A stretch of 64,000 nt of DNA, from positions 270,501-334,500 of the forward strand of contig JACVVK020000397.1 of NCBI GenBank assembly GCA_018292915.2. Direction: 5' to 3'. Position numbers and translations under genes: made by a program. The notes under the pieces are model-generated. The model saw only the letters and a program-made list of their open reading frames with translations. It ran no database searches and was not told the origin of the DNA. How positions within the stretch are numbered: position 1 is the first letter of the stretch; the number at the start of each line of letters is the position of its first letter. The DNA is from Batillaria attramentaria. Its lineage: Eukaryota > Mollusca > Gastropoda > Batillariidae. Shown here piece by piece: positions 56,601-64,000 of this stretch.

Positions 56601-58931
56601 CGTGTTCACTACACCATGACGTGTGACGGCTTTGACGACTGTGGAGACAAAAGTGACGAGAACAACTGTCAGGACGTGCGGTCTGACCCACTCATGACGT
56701 CATCGTTCATGTGTACACGTCAGACAGAGCTCGTAGTCCCGTCGAGTCGCTGTAACGGAATGCCGGACTGTCATGACGGTAGTGACGAGGAGAACTGTGA
56801 CGCGTGTAGTTGGGACACGGTGTTTGTCAAATCATTTGGTTGTCTGCCACTGCAGTACGTCCTGGGTTTGCCGGATGGAGGTAGGTTTGGTGGAGGAGAA
56901 GGACGGGATGAGTCAAGACGTTGGACACTTCAGACAGTAGACCTTGACGGTTATGGATCGGTGAGCCTGCAGGATGTCCGTAAATGTCCAGAGACTCACT
57001 TCCGGTGTAAAGGAGGCTATTGTATTCCAAGTTTCCTCCTGAATAACGGGCAACCAGACTGTCCCTCCAGCGTGACGGAAGACGAAAGTGTTGGAGGTGT
57101 CACGTGCAGCGGACATTATCGCTGCTACCTGCATGACATCTGTATCCACCCGGACTTTCTCTGTGACGGGGTGTACCAATGTCCTCTCAAGGACGATGAG
57201 CGGTACTGTGACCTGTCTTGCCCTCTGAACTGCACGTGCCAAGGTCGAGCTTACTCATGCAGAGAGATGTTTGATCCCGCCGACCACCTTCACGTGCGGT
57301 ACCTGGACCTGAGTGGATCCTTCCAGCCTGATCTGGAGAAGGTGCACTACATGGGCTACCTTCACTTCCTCAATCTGTCATCATGCGGCCTGAACAAAGT
57401 CACTTTACGTGGCCTGGTTCATGTTAGGGTGCTGGACTTGAGCTGGAACCAGTTGAATGCACTTTCTCGTCTATTCATAAGAGATCTTCTCGCGCTTAGG
57501 CGCTTGAATCTGTCGCACAATCTCCTGTTTTCCCAGCTTGACTCCAAATTGGCTGATTTTCTCTCTGCAGCAAAAGTTACTAGCTTGCAGAGCTTGTTCT
57601 TGAGAGACACCGGTATCGAGTATATCGAAGAGAACGCCTTCGAGAACCTGACGTCCCTGCTTCACGTGGACATTAGAGAAAACGAGATAGTGCGCGTCAA
57701 CAAACTGATGTTTTACGGTCTGACAAAACTTGAAGTTCTGGAGACGGACGACCCCAGAGTGTGTTGTCCATACTTCTATCAATATCCCAACGCCACTACC
57801 GACTGTCGCACTCCCATTGACGAGCTCTCGTCCTGTAGCGACCTGCTCCGGTCTGACGTGTTTCGGGCGTTCCTGTGGGCGCTGTCCGCCATGGCCATCT
57901 GTGGTAATGTGGGGGTGTTGATCTACAGGGTGTTCCTAGAGAAACAAGGAACGTCCTTTGGGTTCCGTGTGTTGGTGGCCAACCTGTGTGTGGCCGACTT
58001 CCTGATGGGCGTTTACATGATGATCATCGGCGCGGCAGACGCTTACTACAGCGGACAGTACATCTGGAAGCAAGACGCGTGGACAAGGAGCGGCTTGTGT
58101 AAAACAGCCGGCTTTCTAGCGCTCTTGTCCAGCGAGGTGTCAGCATTCGTTATCTGCCTCATTACCATCGATCGTCTGCTCGTCTTGTGTCTGCCCCTCA
58201 AGAAACACCTTCACCTAACTGTACGCTCCGCCACGATAGCCTGTGGCGCCGTGTGGCTGATTGGTCTTGTTCTGGGTTTCATTCCCTTCATGCCGAGCGA
58301 CTGGACATTCTACGGACACACCGGCATCTGTCTGCCACTGCCCATCACACGCAGACCATTCCCTGGCCAGCAGTACGCATTCGGCGTCTTCGTCGTTCTC
58401 AACTTCCTCCTCTTTCTCTTCATCGGCGTTGGGCAGCTGTGTATCTACCAGGCCATCCGCAGCTCGGCCATGTCGGCCAAAACCCATCGCCACAAGCAAG
58501 ACATGAACATCGCACGCCGTCTGTTTCTGATCGCCTTCACTGACTTCTGCTGCTGGTTTCCCATCGGACTGATGGGCATGCTGGCCTCGCATGACACGCC
58601 TATTCCTGGAATTGTCAACGTCGTGGCTGCTATTTTCGTGCTGCCAGTCAACTCGGCGATCAACCCCTTCCTCTATACGCTTAACATGCTGCGTGAAAAA
58701 CGCCGCAAGCTGAGAGAGGAGAAGCGGATTCAGACCATGCTTGCCAAGCTGCACGCGGAGATGGTCGCGTGGCCTCACGTTAAGCTGCAAGAGTTGCACG
58801 CTTACTGTGAGCGACTCTTGGTGCAGGTGGAGGCCAGCGAGAGCCAGTCAGCTCGCCAGGTAAGAGGGGCCGAACGACGAGGTGTTTCACAGGAAGATCA
58901 CACCTTCCGCGGGCCACGTAACAGCATCTGA
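50629..58931 (+). CDS. GRL101-like: GRL101-like G-protein-coupled receptor with three CTLD-LDLa-LRR modules (giant exon)
   Basis: An open frame runs from 50544 to 58931. I place the acceptor at 50627-50628 (tgctttacag), which enters in phase 1 like the LDLa exons upstream. Numbering from ATG 50544: CUB-like region ~30-165; LDLa-like ~173-207; module 1 = CTLD 212-347, LDLa set 402-633, LRRs 636-976; module 2 = CTLD 1002-1140, LDLa 1163-1399, LRRs 1403-1800; module 3 = CTLD 1820-1959, LDLa 1983-2223, LRRs 2224-2410. Seven helices follow at ~2440-2713, with class-A marks ANLCVADFLMG (helix 2), TIDRLLVL (helix 3), CCWFP (helix 6) and NPFLY (helix 7). LDLa plus LRR plus 7TM is the type-C LGR/relaxin-receptor plan, acting at the plasma membrane. 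The ligand is unknown. A strong donor (cag/gtaaga, GT at 58860-58861) suggests the exon ends at 58859; otherwise translation stops at 58931. Confidence 0.93.
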
Positions 58932-58958
58932 TGACATCTGGTCACAAATGCACCACAG

Positions 58959-59174
58959 CAGATCGACAACAGGGTCAGTCTCTCGGGGCAGCTAGGCAGG
59001 TACGACCTTGATTCTGTTTCTCAAACAATCAGCGGATGCTTCAGTCGCTTTTACCAGAATCAGGCAGCTGACCTTGACCTTAACCCAAAGCCGATCCTTG
59101 AGATTACCAGTGGGAAGCAGGAAGCAATAGATGTAGTCTTCTCGCTGCTGGAGAGAGTAGGGATATTGATGTAG
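58959..59174 (+). CDS. GRL101-like: Probable C-terminal exon of the receptor
   Basis: After a 99-bp GT-AG intron (58860-58958, acceptor caccacag) the frame continues in phase 0 for 71 codons: QIDNRVSLSGQLGRYDLDSV, then FSRFYQNQAADLDLNP and VVFSLLERVG, ending at a stop at 59172. In the adjacent frame the sequence continues sensibly (DIDVETLQAISCNVNP and MYSILGVPANG, to about 59270). A one-base deletion near 59160 may therefore have shortened the tail. It would be a cytoplasmic tail; no domain is recognised. Without splicing the receptor ends at 58931 instead. Confidence 0.55.
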   Translation, partial: QIDNRVSLSGQLGRYDLDSVSQTISGCFSRFYQNQAADLDLNPKPILEITSGKQEAIDVVFSLLERVGILM

Positions 59175-59280
59175 AAACGCTACAGGCTATTTCATGCAAC
59201 GTCAACCCGCGCATAGCTGAGAAACTCATGTATTCTATTCTTGGTGTTCCGGCAAATGGAAGGGACAAACAGGGTGAGGT

Positions 59281-59409
59281 AGGGTATTTGGGGGTTTAAC
59301 GTCCTTTTCCACCATATACGGGTGATATCAAAGACGGGGCAACGATGAAAAAGCCAGCACAAATATTTGGCCCCAGCCGGGATACGAACTCACGACCCGA
59401 GCATTAGAA
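59281..59409 (-). mobile_element. tRNA-derived SINE (type A), reverse, head truncated
   Basis: The minus strand reads the B-box part (gggtcgtgagttcgtatccc), the body and the tail ggtggaaaaggacgttaaac. The A-box part is missing after 59409. Confidence 0.82.
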
Positions 59410-60975
59410 GGAACAAACAGGACTGATGGTCGGTCAGTATGAAACATAACAGCATTCGCCTGTTTCTCGATCAAAGCTGGCGTAGAGAGAGAGAGAGAGA
59501 GAGTAGTCTTCCTGTCGCTCAATGGGTGCATGCGGTCCATACTAGCATTTAGTGTGTCTGAAAGTCCAGGTGTGTTCGCATGACATGCATGTCTTTGTCC
59601 CGTACTGACGTGTTGACATCTTCCCGAGAGGATACTTATTGTTAGTTATAGTTGGTCTGGGGCTGGGGCTAGGGCTGGGGCTGCAGTCGCCATCTTGGGT
59701 TTTGATCACCAAAAACCTACTTTGAAAGAAAAAGGTGTTTTGTTTTAGGCTAAAAATCCTTATGTACTTTCTGATCAGATCCTCTTTGAAATTTCCATTT
59801 CCCAGTTGTTGGTAATGTTCCCCGCCTAAATTACTTTTCCACCTTACTCACTTTGCCTCAAAACCTTTTTTAACAGATTTATATATTGTGTGCAGATTTC
59901 TCTAAACTTGTGTACAGATTTCTCTAAACTTGTGTTCAGAAAGTTTCTCTCTTACCGATGCATGATTTACAGATACCACTTCTCATAAATAATGTGTTCT
60001 TAACAGGTTAAAAAAAAAACCAAATGTTCATGTTATCAATAGTTTGATGTTACCAAATTTCAAATTTTCCAAGCATAGTGCTGGAAGAAGCTTTTATATT
60101 ACAATTGTGTTGAGCAAACATCGCATATTACGTTACAATGTTTTGTTTTACTTCATCCGTTTTTAAATGTCGCCCATGTCTGTTTCGTAATACCTTATCC
60201 TGTTTATTGTTGTTTTTTTTTTTTTCTGTGTATATTATAAGTGTGGGTGGGTGGGTAAGTAGGTGGGTGGGTGGTACATGGGCACTACTTAATACGCCAA
60301 ACACTGGCGTGCAGATCGTACATGGAAATATAGACTATTTAAAACAAATGATTACATTGTGTCTGCCTTCGTTGTGCTGTACATGCATGAATTAAAATAC
60401 TTCTTTCCTTTGTGGAACACAACCAAGATACCCTTGAAAATCTTCCTTTAACTGTACTGCCTCGTCAGAGAGGTGTGCTTAACATTTGAACAAAAGCTAC
60501 TGTGGACCTGTGTTTGCAATTGAAAAACATAATCACGAATAATATTTATCTGGTGACGGGCACGGCAAAGCCATTAGTTTTGCAATGTACAAAACTGTAG
60601 GCTAGGACAACGACGTTGTAGTCAAAGAGTCACTTCACAGTTAGCAGAGGAAGTGGCAAATAGGAACGCTGTTGTATGGGTGTTTGCTGGGTGGGTGTTT
60701 GGGAGTTTATCGTCCTTTTCCACCACATAAAGGTGATATCAAAGACGGGGCAACGAGAAAAAGGCCAGGACAAATATTTGGCCCCAGCCGGGATTCGAGT
60801 TTGAGCCCGAACTGAAGTCGGAAACCTTAACAGCATGATCAGAATGGGATTTTGGAAGATTTAAAAAATACGATTTGATTTTGTTTTCTTGAAACTTGCC
60901 TTAACTGAAGTTAAATATAAGGGGAGGGAAGGGGGGTGGGTGGGGCTCAATAGTTTTTGGACAGACTGTACTTTC
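59410..60975. other. 3' flank without a recognised gene
   Basis: It contains a GA run at 59488, a short GGGCTG tandem at 59655-59684, AT-rich DNA, a GGGT run at 60243-60271 and a partial SINE at 60690. No coding signal. It may include the receptor 3' UTR. Confidence 0.5.
60690..60810 (-). mobile_element. tRNA-derived SINE (type A), partial reverse copy
   Basis: The tail and body (ttttccaccacataaaggtg, atatttggccccagccggga) match the other copies. The tRNA head is lost after about 60800. Confidence 0.75.
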
Positions 60976-61822
60976 TGCATATGGACAGTTTTCTTCACAA
61001 TATTACCTGACTGTGCTTTCTGTGCAGATGTAAATTGACAGTTTTCTTCACAATATTACCTGACTGTGCTTTCTGTGCAGATGTAAATTGGCAGTTTTCT
61101 TCACAATATTACCTGACTGTGCTTCCTGTGCAGATGTAAATTGACAGTTTTCTTCACAATATTACCTGACGGTGCTTCCTGTGCAGATGTAAATTGACAG
61201 TTTTCTTCACAGTATTACCTGACGGTGCCTCCTGTGCAGATGCAAATTGACAGTTTTCTTCACAGTACTACCTGACTGTGCCTCCTGTGCAGATGTAAAC
61301 TGGCAGTTTTCTTCACAATGTTTCCTGACTGTGCCTCCTGTGCAGATGTAAATCGACAGTTATCTTCACAATACTACCTGACTGTGCCTCCTGTGCAGAT
61401 GTAAACTGACAGTTTTCTTCACAATACTACCTGACTGTGCCTACTGTGCAGAAGTAAACTGACAGTTTTCTTCACAATACTACCTGACTGTGCCTACTGT
61501 GCAGAAGTAAACTGACTGTTTTCTTCACAATACTACCTGACTGTGCCTACTGTGCAGAAGTAAACTGACTGTTTTCTTCACAATACTACCTGACTGTGCC
61601 TACTGTGCAGATGTAAACTGACAGTTTTCTTCACAATACTACCTGACTGTGCCTACTGTGCAGATGTAAACTGACAGTTTTCTTCACAATACTACCTGAC
61701 TGTGCCTACTGTGCAGATGTAAACTGACTGTTTTCTTCACAATACTACCTGACTGTGCCTACTGTGCAGATGTAAACTGACAGTTTTCTTCACAATATTA
61801 CCTGACTGTGCTTCCTGTGCTA
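60976..61822. repeat. 53-bp minisatellite, about 16 units
   Basis: The unit is gacagttttcttcacaatac plus tacctgactgtgcctactgt plus gcagatgtaaact. Units vary at a few positions (tattacc/tactacc, gtgctt/gtgcct, agatg/agaag), and the variants cluster in neighbouring units. 53 is not a multiple of three and stops occur, so it is not coding. It lies about 1.8 kb beyond the receptor gene end. Confidence 0.95.
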
Positions 61823-62576
61823 ATTCTATTTTACCCATGATTGTGTCGTGGACAGAGTTCATGTTGTCGTACAGATCTTTGTATTGGGTATACACATTCA
61901 TTCAAATCTTAGCTAACAGATTATAGATTTAGATTTAGAAATATAATTTATTACAGATATTGTTTTTACAGATTTCTTACTGTTACAAATGTGTTCCATA
62001 AAGATTTGATTTTGTATTCACAAGGAACATATTTGTTTAAATATGTTCCTTGTTCAAATTTTTCAACGGGGGTGTTGTGTTTATTATGTGTCATGTTTTA
62101 CATATGGGTTGTAATACACCAAGATTTCACACATGTTTCTATTTATGAATGATCTAATACGGTGCATGTTTGTTATTTTTGAATATTTTTGTTTATTTAT
62201 TTGTTTTTTGTTAACATGTTTGACATTATATTTTTAGGTTTACATTTTTATGGTGTGTGTGCTACAGATGTATGAAAAATATCTTTGTTGTGTACAATTA
62301 CACACGATGTCACATATAATGTATGGTGTTTACAATGATTTCTTATTATATTGTTTTTGTGCTTTATACACTTTAAATTCGTGTTACTGAAATATATGGA
62401 TAAGAAAGGAAACATTTAACACGATTATTGTTAAAAAAAACAAACAAACAAAAAAACTCATCACTCACGTGAAATTTTTTATCTTCCAAAAGTACAGATT
62501 GAAATCATCTGTGATCTGTGTCGTGATCACTTCATGGCTTGAGATTTCAGTACCATCTTGCAATTTTAATATGCAT

Positions 62577-63130
62577 TTTTTTTTTTTTTTTTTGGGGGGG
62601 GGGGTGGGGGGGGGGGTCAGATCTACGAAAAAAATGCATGCAGAAATCGTCATAATGCATTAATGGTAAACCCACATCTGACATCTGACTAGCCAACATT
62701 GATACTTTCATCACAGGTCAGTTATACAACAGTTAATGACGGTCGTCAACAATAAGTAGTAACAACTGGTTACATCGTTTTATGCGAATAACAGATCGTT
62801 TGTGTTCATCTGTGATAATGTTAAAGCAAAATAATCGGAAGGAAATTTCAGGCTGGTTTATGTTTGTTTGTTTTGGTTTAGTGTTTTTTTTTTTCTTTTT
62901 TTTTTCTTTTTGGTTTTTTGGGTTTTTTTGGGTGGGGGGGGGGGGGGGGGGCTGTTTCTTTTGTTTGTTTGTTTGGGTTTTTTTTTTTTTTTTTTTTTGG
63001 TTTGTTTGTTCGGGTTTTTTTTTTGTTTGCCTGTTTATGTAGGGTTTTTGTTTTTTGTTTGTTGTTGTTGTTGGGCTTTTTGTTGTTGTTGTTGTTTTGG
63101 GGGGAGCAGATAAGGCTGGCACTTGCTTCA
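62577..63130. repeat. T/G homopolymer and GTT low-complexity blocks
   Basis: T-run followed by G-run at 62577-62620, T/G-rich tract 62875-63105 with a G19 run near 62933-62951, and (GTT)n at 63060-63095. Long predicted proteins here are artefacts of low complexity. The region 61823-62576 is AT-rich with nothing recognised. Confidence 0.9.
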
Positions 63131-63299
63131 TTGTAAAAATACAAGATAAAGACCAAAACAAATTCCCTTTAAAAAAAAAAAAAAAACCCTACCACACTTC
63201 TGGAGATGATCGATTTAACGAGACGAAAAACTCTTCCCTGTAAAAACGCTTCACTTTATTGTATTCCTTAACTTTTGTGATACAAAATGTTACCGAAAA

Positions 63300-63560
63300 A
63301 AATCTTTGTTTATTTTTACTAGTGATAATGGCGATGTTTTTGGTTTACTTTTACTGGTGATGATGATAATGATGTTTTTTGTTTACTTTCACAGGTAATG
63401 ATGATAATGATGTTTTTGGGTTACTTTTACTGGTGATGATGATAATGATGTTTTGGGTTCACTTTTACTGGTGATGATGATTTTTGTGTACTTTTGCTAG
63501 TGATGATGATGATGTTTTTGGTTTACCTTTGCTAGTGATGATGATGATGATGATGACTTC
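63300..63560. repeat. Short tandem array with GATGAT core
   Basis: Six or so units of about 35-50 bp repeat ggtttacttttactggtgat followed by gatgataatgatgttttt, degrading into (GAT)n at 63530-63556. Confidence 0.85.
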
Positions 63561-63756
63561 AGATAGTGCAGGGCTGCACCCGGAATGCACACGGTGGTCA
63601 GGGAAAGGTTTTGAAAGGACACGTAAAAGCAAAGACTGATTCGTAATGTAATGAAGAGCTGACGAGATGAGTCTTCAGTCGCTTCCGGGACGTAGAGATG
63701 TTGACTTCCCCTACATGACTTATGCACGTGTATAACAAAGTGAGTCTGTATGATAA

Positions 63757-64000
63757 TCCTCCGTCGTCTGTCTGTCTGTCTCTCTATCTGCCTGCCTGTC
63801 TGTCCGTCCGTCCGTGGTAAAATTTACCACTGGCTTTTTCTCGAGAACTATATATAGAAGAAACGTCAAACTCAGCACAGTGGTGGTTGGTGACAAGTCC
63901 CTTTGAATCATATCATTTTGAACGAACTTGACTATAGGTAAAGGTCGTGCTAGCTAAATACATTTTTAAAACTTGATTTTTGAAAAGAAAACACATTAAC
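63757..64000. repeat. Dispersed repeat with CTGT/CCGT head
   Basis: A run of tctgtctgtct and gtccgtccgtcc is followed by ggctttttctcgagaactat and a block similar to 50220-50310 (gtggtggttggtgacaagtc against gtggttggctgcaagggaat, then tcattttgaa). The window ends inside it. Confidence 0.7.

Noticed and set aside
50610..58799. Many antisense and shifted frames of 60-194 codons across the receptor exon
   Set aside because: They are shadows of the long GC-balanced receptor frame and have no domains of their own.
60976..61822. CRISPR array
   Set aside because: Units are contiguous without spacers and the genome is clearly animal. It is a minisatellite.
62733..63161. 142-codon minus-strand frame rich in Lys, Pro and Gln
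   Set aside because: It is a translation of T/G homopolymer DNA.

Overview
This is 64 kb of intron-rich, repeat-dense animal DNA with no bacterial or organellar character. The host is most likely a marine gastropod or another mollusc. The only clear host gene encodes a G-protein-coupled receptor of the GRL101 type (LDLa + LRR + 7TM, first known from the pond snail Lymnaea). Long CA/GT and GA microsatellites, poly-G tracts and tRNA-derived SINEs fill the rest. The species assignment is inference.

Layout. (1) 3.1-3.8 kb: two plus-strand exons of one C-type lectin domain. (2) 3.9-31.4 kb: a very long presumed intron made of nested mobile elements. It holds a solo LTR split by a THAP-related DNA element, a 5.2-kb imperfect palindrome, a TTAA-flanked element (just upstream, at 88-1095), a 215-bp satellite, LINE fragments, MITEs, SINEs and GA/poly-G tandem repeats. 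(3) 31.4-34.8 kb: three phase-1/phase-1 LDLa exons. Between them lie an ISL2EU-like remnant (THAP + SAP exons) and a dead mariner. (4) 37.1-48.4 kb: a large probable DNA transposon. It has a 12-exon THAP-DDE transposase gene (+) facing a P2X7-ballast-like zinc-binding gene (-), and both genes start at the same 18-bp CRE-containing sequence placed in inverted orientation. A solo LTR and a SINE are nested in it. (5) 50.6-59.2 kb: one 8.2-kb exon encoding CUB, three CTLD-LDLa-LRR modules and a seven-helix domain, followed by a probable C-terminal exon. (6) 59.2-64 kb: 3' flank with SINEs, a 53-bp minisatellite and low-complexity DNA.

How it fits together. The lectin, LDLa and receptor exons are all on the plus strand and their splice phases agree (0/0, then 1/1, then 1). 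They can therefore be one receptor gene of more than 55 kb whose introns have absorbed the transposons. The strongest candidate for an undescribed system is the two-gene transposon at 37-48 kb, which pairs a DDE transposase with a stand-alone P2X7-ballast-type protein. The same plan, two genes reading inwards from the ends, recurs in the ISL2EU-like remnant. It may also hold for the palindromic THAP-bearing elements.
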